Assembly (NCBI RefSeq): GCF_000633455.1
Contig: NZ_AYMG01000008.1
Span: 62,001 to 126,000, forward strand
DNA: 64,000 bases
Reading direction: 5' to 3'
From: Pedobacter jeongneungensis
Lineage (GTDB): Bacteria; Bacteroidota; Bacteroidia; Sphingobacteriales; Sphingobacteriaceae
The notes beneath the pieces were generated by a model. The model did not search any database. It was given only the letters and a program-made list of their open reading frames with translations, and was not told the origin of the DNA. The position numbers and the translations under genes were made by a program. Shown here one piece after another: positions 9,394 to 17,730 of the stretch. Within the stretch, counting starts at the first letter, position 1. Each line of letters opens with the position of its first letter.

Positions 9394-9534
9394 TTATTTA
9401 ACAGGAGGCTCATTTTTGGCATCTTTAAATTCCTTTACGCTCTTCCCTATCCCCCGCATTAATTCAGGTAGTTTCTTACCACCGAAAATCAACAGGATTA
9501 CCACACCGATCAAAATAATTTCTATTGCAGACAT
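9394..9534 (-). CDS. tatA: Twin-arginine translocase subunit TatA
   Basis: 46 residues, read by hand. The sequence starts MSAIEIILIGVVILLIFGGK, a single N-terminal membrane helix followed by the family signature FGGKKLPELMRGIGK and an amphipathic helix (SVKEFKDAKN). TatA polymerises around TatC to move folded proteins with twin-arginine signals across the inner membrane. The ATG is at 9532-9534 and the TAA at 9394-9396. It is short compared with most TatA (60-90), but short forms are usual in Bacteroidota. tatC is not nearby. Confidence 0.9.
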   Translation of the reverse strand: MSAIEIILIGVVILLIFGGKKLPELMRGIGKSVKEFKDAKNEPPVK

Positions 9535-9559
9535 AATATTAATTTTTGTACAATATAGG

Positions 9560-10010
9560 TAGAAAAGTTCATTGGTTTATTAGTTCATTGGTCACTAGTT
9601 CATTAGTAACTTCAAACTGCCAATTGTAAAACGGTTATGGTTAATTGTTTAAATCGGTTAATCGATGTAAAACGCTCAACTCAAAAGCCAAAAGGTTAGT
9701 TGTTGGATCTGATAGCTATTGGATCAGAATTGTAAAATGCAACAAGAAAAGATCTCTACTACTTTATCATAAACAGACTCTATTAGCACTTCCGTCATCC
9801 GATAGCTATCGGATCCCGCGCAGGCGGGAATCTTAAAGCGCATGCTCGTAGCGATCATTGTAAGATTGCTTCCCCGAAATTCGGGGTAGGCTGTCGCTGA
9901 AAAAGCCTTCTCGCCATGACAATTCTTCGCAGCCTGTCACTTCGCTAAAATCCTCTGATATCCATATTAATTTTTATAAACAAATTAACCTTTAGGATGA
10001 TATATCGCTT
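9560..10010. repeat. Gene-free stretch filled with repeats
   Basis: The gap between tatA and the HD gene holds no gene that I can support. From 9565 it has tandem TAGTTCATTGGT-like direct repeats. At 9705-9725 is a degenerate copy, and at 9797-9814 a perfect copy, of the 18-bp palindrome ATCCGATAGCTATCGGAT. From about 9840 to 9921 is a copy of a longer element (AAGATTGCTTCCCCGAAATT ... AAAAAGCCTTCTCGCCATGAC) that recurs near 33.9 and 38.6 kb. Confidence 0.75.
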
Positions 10011-10059
10011 TGAACAAATATCCTTTAAACACTAACCGCTGGCGCCAATCACTCACCGC

Positions 10060-10914
10060 CTACACCAAAAGCGCATCCAGTTTCCTTGTTTTAATTTTTG
10101 GTACGGCACCATGGCGCATAAATTCTGCAAAGCCTTTTAACTGTTTAATTGATTTAATGGCTTCATACCCCTCGTATGTTGTTCTTATTTTGTTCAGTAA
10201 CATGGTATCCGTTTTAAACAGATCACTTTCAACCAATAAACCCTTATCCAAAAATTTCTTGATCAGCTCTGCTATTTTCCCGTTGGCATAAAGATGGAGC
10301 GGCAATTTAAATACTTCGTTGTTCAGCTTTTCGAATGCCTCGTTAATCCATGCTACTTCAGCTTCATTATTAACCGCAATTTTTCCGTCTTTTAAAACTA
10401 CAGCAGTCAAAAATTCGCGTGCCCGCTGACGTGAAATAATGCCACCATGAACGCCATCACGCAGGGTATAATCTAAACGATCGGCACAAAGTGCGGGTAA
10501 AGACTGCTCTAAAATATCGAACGTACCATAAAGAATCTGATTGATGTTATAGCCATATTTTAATAAAACATCTGGAATTTCAGATTTACACAAAATTTCG
10601 GCAAAAACTTTTTCATGGTAATCTTCATCCGTATTGCCGAAAACATAATCGCCCACATGAGAAAAGGCAGTATGCGAAATATCGTGCAATAAACCGGCAA
10701 TCTGCTCAAGTTCCGAACCACCCAGCATTCTGATCAACATGGTTACCCCAATGGCATGCTCCAAACGCGAATGGGAAATATCAGGGTTAACCAAAAATAT
10801 CGCACCACTTTGATGTATTCCCGCTAACCTTTTTAAAGCGTCAGTATCTAACAGATCAGAAAACACTTCTGGCAATTCCATTTTGCCATATAAAAAATCA
10901 TTTAACTGGATCAT
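10060..10914 (-). CDS. HD-superfamily phosphohydrolase
   Basis: 284 residues, soluble. It carries the HD metal-site pattern of dGTPase/SAMHD1-like proteins: HSRLEHAIGV (first His), LLHDISHTAFSHVGDYV (HD pair plus a second His pair) and DRLDYTLRDG (distal Asp). Length and order fit the COG1078 group. Such enzymes hydrolyse phosphate esters, in several cases dNTPs, but the substrate cannot be told from sequence. Single gene, divergent from the TetR gene; a TAnnTTTG box lies 34 nt upstream (10948-10955 on the minus strand). Confidence 0.85.
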   Translation of the reverse strand: MIQLNDFLYGKMELPEVFSDLLDTDALKRLAGIHQSGAIFLVNPDISHSRLEHAIGVTMLIRMLGGSELEQIAGLLHDISHTAFSHVGDYVFGNTDEDYHEKVFAEILCKSEIPDVLLKYGYNINQILYGTFDILEQSLPALCADRLDYTLRDGVHGGIISRQRAREFLTAVVLKDGKIAVNNEAEVAWINEAFEKLNNEVFKLPLHLYANGKIAELIKKFLDKGLLVESDLFKTDTMLLNKIRTTYEGYEAIKSIKQLKGFAEFMRHGAVPKIKTRKLDALLV

Positions 10915-10947
10915 ATTATCTTGCTTTAATTAGGGAACAATCGAACA

Positions 10948-10955
10948 CAAAAATA
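10948..10955 (-). promoter_or_regulatory. -7 promoter box for the HD gene
   Basis: On the minus strand the sequence TATTTTTG matches TAnnTTTG, leaving a leader of about 28 nt before the ATG. No clear -33 box at the standard spacing. Confidence 0.4.
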
Positions 10956-11138
10956 CTAATTATTTTAGTTTTATTTAAAATAATTATCCACAATTCAATC
11001 AGCTTAAAACTAAGTAAATTAGTCAAAAACCAACTTTCAAATATTTTGAAAGCTATTATTACATTTTTATGATCGACAAAAAAGCCGCGTTGAAAACAAG
11101 CAAATAAATTAAACGTTATACTTGTAAAAAACAGCTAT

Positions 11139-11792
11139 ATGGCAACCGCTCAACAAATCAGAAAAGCATATTTAGATTATGTTTTAACCAACAATGAAAA
11201 ACCAAAATCGGTTTATGTTTTCGTCAAAAAGCTTAAAATTACCGAGGCGGATTTTTATCAGTTTTTTTCTTCTTTCGAAAGCATAGAGAAAACCATCTGG
11301 TTCGAACTTACTTTCGAAACGATCAGTAAAATCAAAGAACAGGAAGTTTGGCTACAGTACACTGCCAGGGAAAAAATGCTTTCTTTCTTTTACAGCTATC
11401 TGGAAAACCTGAAAAACGAAAGAAGTTTTGTGATCTATAGTTTAAAAAATCACCGTGGAAAATTTTCTACACCAGATGTACTCGCAGGAGTAAAACCGAT
11501 TTTCGAAAACTTTGCACAGGAGATTATTGATGAAGGTTTAGACAGTGGTGAGCTTGCTGAACGCCGTTTTTTAACTAAAAGATATAAAGATGCGTTGTGG
11601 GTCCAGTTTGCTTTTATTGTTAATTTCTGGATCAATGATGACAGCGAAGGTTTTGAAAAAAGCGACGAAGCGATAGAAAAAGGGATCAATGTTACTTTTG
11701 ATCTTTTTCAGCACTCGCCAATCGATAACTTATTAGAATACGGCAAGTTTTTATCAAGAAATGGCAAGCTTGCAGATAAGATGAGGTTTTAA
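11139..11792 (+). CDS. TetR-family regulator, degenerate HTH
   Basis: 217 residues, alpha-helical. The N-terminal 50 residues follow the TetR helix-turn-helix layout (IRKAYLDYVL, then KSVYVFVKKLKITEADFYQF) with a TetR-like C-terminal domain. It lies 7 nt before the UbiB-like kinase gene, an arrangement seen repeatedly in Bacteroidota, so the two form an operon. DNA binding is inferred: the HTH is weaker than in typical TetR proteins, as the usual GxxxxxIA motif is replaced by VYVFVKKL. The effector is unknown. Confidence 0.7.
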   Translation: MATAQQIRKAYLDYVLTNNEKPKSVYVFVKKLKITEADFYQFFSSFESIEKTIWFELTFETISKIKEQEVWLQYTAREKMLSFFYSYLENLKNERSFVIYSLKNHRGKFSTPDVLAGVKPIFENFAQEIIDEGLDSGELAERRFLTKRYKDALWVQFAFIVNFWINDDSEGFEKSDEAIEKGINVTFDLFQHSPIDNLLEYGKFLSRNGKLADKMRF

Positions 11793-11799
11793 GGATTAG

Positions 11800-13104
11800 A
11801 TGAAAACACAAAAAAGTATTCCGACTACGAAGGTAGAGCGTTCAGCGAAATTTGTTAAAACCGGTATCCAGATCGGCGGCAATTACATCAAACATTATTC
11901 TAAAAAACTGTTCAACCCCGAAATGGACCGCGAACAGCTTAATGAAGATAATGCGACCGATATTTATAAATCGCTAAGCGAATTAAAAGGCAGTGCCTTA
12001 AAAATTGCACAGATGCTGAGCATGGATAAAAATATCCTGCCAAAATCTTATGTAGATAAATTTACCCAATCGCAGTACAATGCCCCGCCCCTTTCGGGTC
12101 CGCTGATTGTACGCACTTTTACCAAGAATTTCGGTAAAACACCAGAAAAGATTTACGACAGCTTTAACTTAACATCAAGCAATGCGGCTTCCATTGGCCA
12201 GGTACATCAAGCTACACTTAATGGTAAAAAACTTGCTGTTAAAATTCAATACCCTGGCGTGGGTGATAGCATTTCTTCTGATTTAAAGCTAGTGAAACCT
12301 TTTGCCTTCCGTTTGTTGGGCATGTCTGAAAGGGAACTGAGCATTTACATCAAAGAAGTTGAAGAACGTTTATTAGAAGAAACTGATTATGAACTGGAAG
12401 TGAGGCGTTCGATCGAGTTTTCTGAAGCCTGTAAAAATCTCGATCATGTGGTATTTCCTAAATATTATCCTGAATTATCCGGAAAACGGATTATTACCAT
12501 GGACTGGGTTGAGGGTCTACATTTAAAGGAATTTTTGCAAACCAATCCTTCACAAGAGCTAAGGAATAAAATCGGGCAAGCATTGTGGGATTTCTATAAT
12601 TTCCAACAGCATGAATTAAGAGCGGTACATGCCGACCCACATCCGGGCAATTTTATGATTACTCCGGACGAAAACCTTGGTGTAATTGATTTCGGTTGCA
12701 TTAAAGAATTACCAGATGATTTTTATCAGCCGTTTTTCTCTTTGATCTCAACCGATGTGATTAACGATAAAAATAAAACCATTGATGCGTTTAGGAAACT
12801 AGATATGATCCATGCAGACGATTCGCCTGAGCAGGTTGAGTTTTATTATAAATCGTATCGTGAAATGATCAGTTTGTTTGCCAAGCCTTATACCAGCTCA
12901 ACATTTGATTTTAGCAAGCCTGATTTTTTTGAGCAATTGTATATGTATGGCGAAAAAATTTCGAAAATGCCGGAATTTAAACAGGCACGCGGGGTAAAAC
13001 ATTTTATTTATGTAAACCGGACAAATTTTGGGTTGTATACTATTTTACATGAGCTGAAGGCAACGGTTAAAACGGATACTTTTAAGCCTCATGTTAGTCT
13101 GTAA
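11800..13104 (+). CDS. ABC1/AarF/UbiB-family atypical kinase
   Basis: 434 residues. Family motifs are visible: the KxGQ-like segment GSALKIAQMLSMD (about residues 62-75), the Ala-rich loop SNAASIGQVHQATLNG, the Lys-containing strand KLAVKIQYPGV, the catalytic segment HADPHPGNFM and the metal site GVIDFGCIKELP. UbiB/ADCK proteins are membrane-associated atypical kinases or ATPases needed in quinone biosynthesis and lipid homeostasis; this one has no C-terminal membrane pair, so it may be a soluble paralogue. Operon with the TetR-like gene. The 3' end abuts a palindromic repeat. Confidence 0.88.
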   Translation: MKTQKSIPTTKVERSAKFVKTGIQIGGNYIKHYSKKLFNPEMDREQLNEDNATDIYKSLSELKGSALKIAQMLSMDKNILPKSYVDKFTQSQYNAPPLSGPLIVRTFTKNFGKTPEKIYDSFNLTSSNAASIGQVHQATLNGKKLAVKIQYPGVGDSISSDLKLVKPFAFRLLGMSERELSIYIKEVEERLLEETDYELEVRRSIEFSEACKNLDHVVFPKYYPELSGKRIITMDWVEGLHLKEFLQTNPSQELRNKIGQALWDFYNFQQHELRAVHADPHPGNFMITPDENLGVIDFGCIKELPDDFYQPFFSLISTDVINDKNKTIDAFRKLDMIHADDSPEQVEFYYKSYREMISLFAKPYTSSTFDFSKPDFFEQLYMYGEKISKMPEFKQARGVKHFIYVNRTNFGLYTILHELKATVKTDTFKPHVSL

Positions 13105-13107
13105 GTC

Positions 13108-13217
13108 GTCATTTCGACCGCAGTGGAGAAATCTTTAAGTTAAATTGATATTAATATTTCCAACAGATTTCTCCATTTCGCTATTTCGATCCGATAGCTA
13201 TCGGATCGAAATGACGA
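13108..13217. repeat. Palindromic repeat, GTCATTTCGA family
   Basis: A 110-bp imperfect inverted repeat: it opens GTCATTTCGACCGCAGTGGA with GAGAAATCTTTAAG, and closes with CAGATTTCTCC and TCGAAATGAC. The 18-bp palindrome ATCCGATAGCTATCGGAT lies inside its right arm (13189-13206). Lies between the convergent UbiB-like and receiver genes. Related copies at 38.47, 38.67 and 49.64 kb. Confidence 0.8.
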
Positions 13218-13236
13218 TTATCTTATTAAATACACT

Positions 13237-13593
13237 TTAAACGTTTTTCTTTACCACATCAACCATATGATCGATGTCAAATGGTTTTTCGATATAATCA
13301 TCGGCATTGCAATCTTCTGCCTGTTGGGGTAAGTTATTTGATGTTGAGGTTAACACGGCCGATACATCTTCTGTTTCAGGATCAGATTTAAGTGCTTTAA
13401 TGACTTCTGATCCTTTCTTTTTCCCCTTGATGTGATCATCAACAATTACCAGGTCAGGTTCAATTTCATCTATTTTTTCTATCGGTTCAGTTGTTAACGA
13501 TGCGGTAACATCGAAACCTTCCTCTTCTAATACCTGGTCCATAATATCTAAGATATCTTTATTATCCTGAACAAGTACAACCTTTTTCTTCAT
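13237..13593 (-). CDS. Stand-alone response-regulator receiver
   Basis: 118 residues, a single CheY-like domain. The phosphoacceptor region is LVIVDDHIKG (Asp about residue 52), with the Thr/Ser switch in AVLTSTS and the conserved Lys in YIEKPFD. The N-terminal acidic pair that binds magnesium is reduced to Q-D (VLVQDN) where most receivers have D-D or D-E, so phosphorylation may be altered. No output domain and no adjacent kinase; it may act as a phosphate shuttle or through protein contacts. Confidence 0.85.
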   Translation of the reverse strand: MKKKVVLVQDNKDILDIMDQVLEEEGFDVTASLTTEPIEKIDEIEPDLVIVDDHIKGKKKGSEVIKALKSDPETEDVSAVLTSTSNNLPQQAEDCNADDYIEKPFDIDHMVDVVKKNV

Positions 13594-13681
13594 AAATAAG
13601 CAGACTAAAATCTGTTTAAAGATAAATAAAAAGAATAACGGAATAATGGATCTTAAAATATTTTACAATTCAAATGTAAAT

Positions 13682-13763
13682 GTTGCAGGTTTTCGTCTTG
13701 AATTAAAGCCTGTTGGTCGAGTATTACCCATTGATTGTATAAAAGGCTTAAATGTGCTGCAAC
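13682..13763. repeat. Nested inverted repeat upstream of DUF2807 gene
   Basis: GTTGCAG at 13682-13688 pairs with CTGCAAC at 13757-13763, and inside it AAGCCT (13706-13711) pairs with AGGCTT (13744-13749). It lies in the 269-bp gap between divergent genes; I see no gene there. It may be a structured leader or a relic. Confidence 0.35.
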
Positions 13764-13862
13764 GTTTTCCAATTGATGGCGTCTTATCTACAAAACATAA
13801 ACAAAAATACTTAAACATTTAAATAACAATTAATTAACATTTAATTTTTAAATAAAAATATT

Positions 13863-14465
13863 ATGAAAACCTCAATCAAAACCCTAATCGCAACATCCTT
13901 AACAGCAATCGTTTTATCTTCTGCTGTATTTACAACAAGTGTATCGGCAACTGAAAAAGAGCCTGTAACGATTTCTAAAATATCGGCTTTTAAAAGAATT
14001 TCTGTAAAAGGAAATGTAGAGCTTACTATTATTCAAAACAATAACCCAAGTGTATCTTATACTGACGATAACACCGGAACTGCAAAAATTATGCAGGATG
14101 GTGATAATTTAAAAATCACCTCGACCAGCACCGATAAAACTAAATTAACTGTTTATGTAAACGATATTTACAGAATAGAAGCTTCAGAAAACGCAGTGGT
14201 TAAAACTGAAGGGAAATTAAGAACAAAATACTTACAGATCTTTTTAAAAGGAAACGCACATGCCGAAATCAATACGAGCACTGAAGGTTTGTACACTGTA
14301 ATTGCTGATGAAGCGGATTTGAAATTAAGCGGCTCTACCGATAACCATACTTTGGTAATGGGTAACTCGCAAAAATTAACGATAGACAGGTTTGCAGCTC
14401 TAAAAACCAACATCAGTTCAGTAGAAACAATTGCGGTAGAAAAAGAAATTGCAGCAATAAAATAA
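13863..14465 (+). CDS. Secreted DUF2807-type beta-helix protein
   Basis: 200 residues with a signal peptide (MKTSIKTLIATSLTAIVLSSAVFTT-like region ending near SVSA). The mature part reads like the DUF2807 (GIN) domain of Bacteroidota: FKRISVKGNVELTIIQN, then short beta turns (KITSTSTDKTKLTVYV, RIEASENAVVKTEG). These proteins are periplasmic or surface proteins of unknown role. An AT-rich leader with repeated TTAA precedes the ATG, and a strong terminator follows 22 nt after the stop. Confidence 0.75.
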   Translation: MKTSIKTLIATSLTAIVLSSAVFTTSVSATEKEPVTISKISAFKRISVKGNVELTIIQNNNPSVSYTDDNTGTAKIMQDGDNLKITSTSTDKTKLTVYVNDIYRIEASENAVVKTEGKLRTKYLQIFLKGNAHAEINTSTEGLYTVIADEADLKLSGSTDNHTLVMGNSQKLTIDRFAALKTNISSVETIAVEKEIAAIK

Positions 14466-14486
14466 TATAAAACACATAAATGAAAT

Positions 14487-14520
14487 AAGGCTTTCTGATC
14501 GGATCAGAAAGCCTTTTGTT
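14487..14520. terminator. Bidirectional intrinsic terminator
   Basis: Stem AAGGCTTTCTGA (14487-14498) / TCAGAAAGCCTT (14504-14515) with a short loop, followed by a T-rich stretch on the plus strand and A-rich on the left. Serves the DUF2807 gene and the leftward protease operon. Confidence 0.85.
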
Positions 14521-14532
14521 TTTAAATTTGTT

Positions 14533-16068
14533 CTAGATTTCGAATTTCTTTAGTTCAAATTTCATTTTCTGCTGTTTCCGGTTTACCTGCAATTCAATAT
14601 TATTTTTGGCTAAAACGCGCAACTGTTGTGTGATCTGATCAACTGAAATGGGATTAATCTGGTTAATCGTAATTAATTCATCACCTGTTCTTAAACCGGC
14701 TTTATAGGCCAGGCCTTTCTCGTCTACATGCGTAATCTTAAATATTGATCCATCTTGCACAAAACCTAAACCCAGGGCATATAATGGCACCATTGGCATT
14801 GAAAATGTTTTATTTGGCGAAATGGCAATATAAGCCAGGTTATAGTTGAATGTAAAGTTGAACCTGCCAAGTAGCGACATGCCCAATAAACCATGGCGAT
14901 CGAAACCATAAGCTGGTTGTTCTTTTGGTAAGTCTAAAGAGATTGCGGGGTTGTTTAGGCTAGCACCAGCGATAGTAATGGCATCAATGGTACCCATTTC
15001 AGATTTGCTTACATTACCGCTCAGGTCCATAGCGGCTGATGCCATTTTATTTTTCATCTTATCAGTTAAACCATTGGTATAGGCATTTAAAAAATAATTG
15101 CCCGAAATGGCACCAGCTGCTCCAGTATCGAAAAGCAAGCGGGTTTTATATTCAATTCCATCCACTTTAAGATTTGCTTCAATTTTTGGAATATTATTGG
15201 TCAGTTTTACAGGAAGAAGACTTTTTCCGTTCGCCTCCAAATAACCAAAATTATAGATGCTCATCTCACTATTATCTAAATTGATGGCTACCTGATAATC
15301 TTTTAACAAATCAAAACCTATAATACCGTCCATCGGGCGACCGATAACCTTTTGCAGACCTTTTAAATCTGCTACCACAAGTTGCTTCCCTTTTACATTT
15401 AATCCACCGATGGTTAAATCCAAAGTATCTATGGTTTTAAACTGGCCGCCATTTCCAGCGGTTTTAATATCTATTGCTTGCTGGTTTACTTTTAAACCTA
15501 ATTTCTTTGCTACATCTTCACTTAAAGAGGTGGCTCCAGCACCACTATCAAACATAAAGCTGTAAACTTCGCTACTTCCTTTAATCTTCACTTCAATAAA
15601 CATTAAGGATGAGGAACGCTTAATGGCTGTTTTAGAAAGTAATTTAGCTGGCTGCAACTCTTGTCCAATAGGATCTGGCATACCCATTAGCTGTTCAAAA
15701 TGACCAATGCGATCGAACATTAAATAATTGTTCATCCTTACCCAGGAAATCATTTTTGGGCCTTGATGCGGAACCGCAATCTGCCTCGCATAAATGCGGT
15801 TGTTTTTTTTAACAATGTTTTCGTAATAAACGGTATCCAGAATTACCGGATTGATTACCTGTGGCAATACATTGGTTAAATCGCGGTCGCGATATTCGGC
15901 AATGTGGAAGGTTTCATCCAATACCGTAGCAATATCTTTTACATTGTGTTTTTTCAGGTTCTGTCCGAACAATTGCAATGCATATTTTATCTGAACATCA
16001 GTTGGTTCCTGCTGGGCAAAAACTGCTTTAGTAATCAGGAATAAACTTATAAATAATACTTTTTTCAT
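14533..16068 (-). CDS. Secreted aspartyl protease with PDZ domain
   Basis: 511 residues with a signal peptide (MKKVLFISLFLITKAVFAQ). Two retropepsin-like halves, each with its own active-site motif: FMFDSGAGAT (Asp about 174) and LLFDTGAAGA (Asp about 314). A PDZ domain closes the protein (about residues 430-505, with GLAYKAGLRTGDELITINQI). Two DS/TGA motifs in one chain imply a monomer able to form a full active site. Last gene of the leftward locus, one nucleotide after the subtilase stop, and followed by a terminator. Probably processes peptides in the periplasm or at the surface. Confidence 0.88.
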   Translation of the reverse strand: MKKVLFISLFLITKAVFAQQEPTDVQIKYALQLFGQNLKKHNVKDIATVLDETFHIAEYRDRDLTNVLPQVINPVILDTVYYENIVKKNNRIYARQIAVPHQGPKMISWVRMNNYLMFDRIGHFEQLMGMPDPIGQELQPAKLLSKTAIKRSSSLMFIEVKIKGSSEVYSFMFDSGAGATSLSEDVAKKLGLKVNQQAIDIKTAGNGGQFKTIDTLDLTIGGLNVKGKQLVVADLKGLQKVIGRPMDGIIGFDLLKDYQVAINLDNSEMSIYNFGYLEANGKSLLPVKLTNNIPKIEANLKVDGIEYKTRLLFDTGAAGAISGNYFLNAYTNGLTDKMKNKMASAAMDLSGNVSKSEMGTIDAITIAGASLNNPAISLDLPKEQPAYGFDRHGLLGMSLLGRFNFTFNYNLAYIAISPNKTFSMPMVPLYALGLGFVQDGSIFKITHVDEKGLAYKAGLRTGDELITINQINPISVDQITQQLRVLAKNNIELQVNRKQQKMKFELKKFEI

Positions 16069-16069
16069 T

Positions 16070-17695
16070 TTATTTGGTTGATTTTGATTGTTGATCGGCC
16101 AGTTTTAATGCCTGATAAGCATTTACAATTCCGCCAGAAACCGATATATGCTGTAATTTTTGCTTTCCCTGCCATTCTTCAGGCACAATGGTTACCGTTT
16201 GCATTAAAATACTTTTTACTTCTGTAGCAGATAATTTTGGGTAATATGAACGCAGTAATGTAGCTACACCACAAACTACAGGCGAAGCCATACTGGTACC
16301 ATGCATACCTGAGTAAGTATTGCCAATACCAGTTGAATAGACATCAAAACCCGGGGCAAAAAGATCAACTGACTTTTTTCCGTAATTGGAAAAGCCCATA
16401 ATCTCACCAAAAGGACTTGTAGCGCCTACCGTTATTACATTTGTTGCTTTTTTCCCGTTTGCATAAAACTGCGAGGGGTAAAAAACATATTGATCGGTAT
16501 CTTCGGTAAAATTACCACCTCCACGAACAATTAGCACATCTTTCTTTTCGGCATATTTAATGGCATCATCTACCAGTTGTTTTTGAGGTGAAAGGCGTTT
16601 CCCAAAGCTCATATTAATTACCGTGGCACCATTATCAACGGCATAACGGATTGCTTTTGCTACGTCTTCATCGTATTCATCACCTTGTGGTACCACCACT
16701 CGGATGGGCATAATTTCTATATTGTCGGCGATACCATCCATGCCAATACCATTACCCCTAACTGCAGCAATGGCTCCTGCTACATGGGTACCATGATCGG
16801 AATTTTTAAAACTCAATTGATTGTTGCCCCAGTTTTGTCCGGGTTTTAATCCGGCCATCACCACAGCCCTGCCATCTTTTGATGAAGAAACAAATTGTGA
16901 TTGAAGATTATTCTCTGCACTGTTTACCATAAATGGCGAAATTTTATAAAGCACATTTATAGGAAGATCTGGACTGTATTTACTGGCCTGTGCACGCATT
17001 TTTAACAGTTCGTACATTAAAATGAGTTCTTTATCTTTTTCAAATTCAGGTTTTGTATCGTACAAATTTTGAATGGTAACTACTTTATTTGGAAACGTTT
17101 TTTTAAAATACCGGTCAATTGAATCAACCTTTGCGGCTAAATTTATTGCGGCTTCCAATGAACGTTTTGATTGAGCCAAAGCCGATTTACGCTTTACCAG
17201 GTTAAAGTATTTTTTATCGGCAGCCTTCAGTTTTGTGGTATCGATATGTTCGTAAAGTTTACTTAAACGCAAATACTCACGGTCATCTTCACTGGTTGCA
17301 AATTCGATATTGGTTTTACCATCGGCACTGCCTAAAAAATTCCAGCCGTGGATATCATCAATATAACCGTTATCATCGTCATCGATACCATTGCCTGGAA
17401 TTTCCTTTTTATTGGTCCAGATGATTGATTTTAAATCTTCATGGTCGATATCTACACCAGCATCAATTACTGCAACAAGCACCTTTTTAGCTGTTTTGCC
17501 TTTAAGAATTTCGGCATAAGCCTTATTTGCCCCGATACCATACACGCTATCCTTTTCGAAAGAGAGCATGTGCCAGTTTTGGGGATGATGCGTAAATAAA
17601 TCCTTCTTTTTCGAATCCGTTAAGCCTTTATTTTGCTGAGCGTTAAGGCAAAGCGGTAGCATGAAGACCCCAAAAAGGCCTAATAATTTTTTCAT
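16070..17695 (-). CDS. S8 (subtilisin-family) serine protease
   Basis: 541 residues with a signal peptide (MKKLLGLFGVFMLPLCLNAQ). The catalytic triad is intact: Asp78 in VAVIDAGVDIDH, His301 in SDHGTHVAG, Ser468 in HGTSMASPV. The segment between Asp and His carries an insertion of about 180 residues (the GNGIDDDDNGYIDDIHG block and a charged helical stretch), common in secreted Bacteroidota subtilases. No T9SS C-terminal domain is visible, so it is probably periplasmic. It sits between TlpA and the aspartyl protease in the SusCD-linked locus. Confidence 0.93.
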   Translation of the reverse strand: MKKLLGLFGVFMLPLCLNAQQNKGLTDSKKKDLFTHHPQNWHMLSFEKDSVYGIGANKAYAEILKGKTAKKVLVAVIDAGVDIDHEDLKSIIWTNKKEIPGNGIDDDDNGYIDDIHGWNFLGSADGKTNIEFATSEDDREYLRLSKLYEHIDTTKLKAADKKYFNLVKRKSALAQSKRSLEAAINLAAKVDSIDRYFKKTFPNKVVTIQNLYDTKPEFEKDKELILMYELLKMRAQASKYSPDLPINVLYKISPFMVNSAENNLQSQFVSSSKDGRAVVMAGLKPGQNWGNNQLSFKNSDHGTHVAGAIAAVRGNGIGMDGIADNIEIMPIRVVVPQGDEYDEDVAKAIRYAVDNGATVINMSFGKRLSPQKQLVDDAIKYAEKKDVLIVRGGGNFTEDTDQYVFYPSQFYANGKKATNVITVGATSPFGEIMGFSNYGKKSVDLFAPGFDVYSTGIGNTYSGMHGTSMASPVVCGVATLLRSYYPKLSATEVKSILMQTVTIVPEEWQGKQKLQHISVSGGIVNAYQALKLADQQSKSTK

Positions 17696-17730
17696 CTTTA
17701 ATGATTTTGGTTCTTTTAAATCTTTGGAGC

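Noticed and set aside
16070..17695. T9SS C-terminal sorting domain on the subtilase
   Set aside because: The C-terminus ends after the catalytic domain (ALKLADQQSKSTK) with no CTD motifs.
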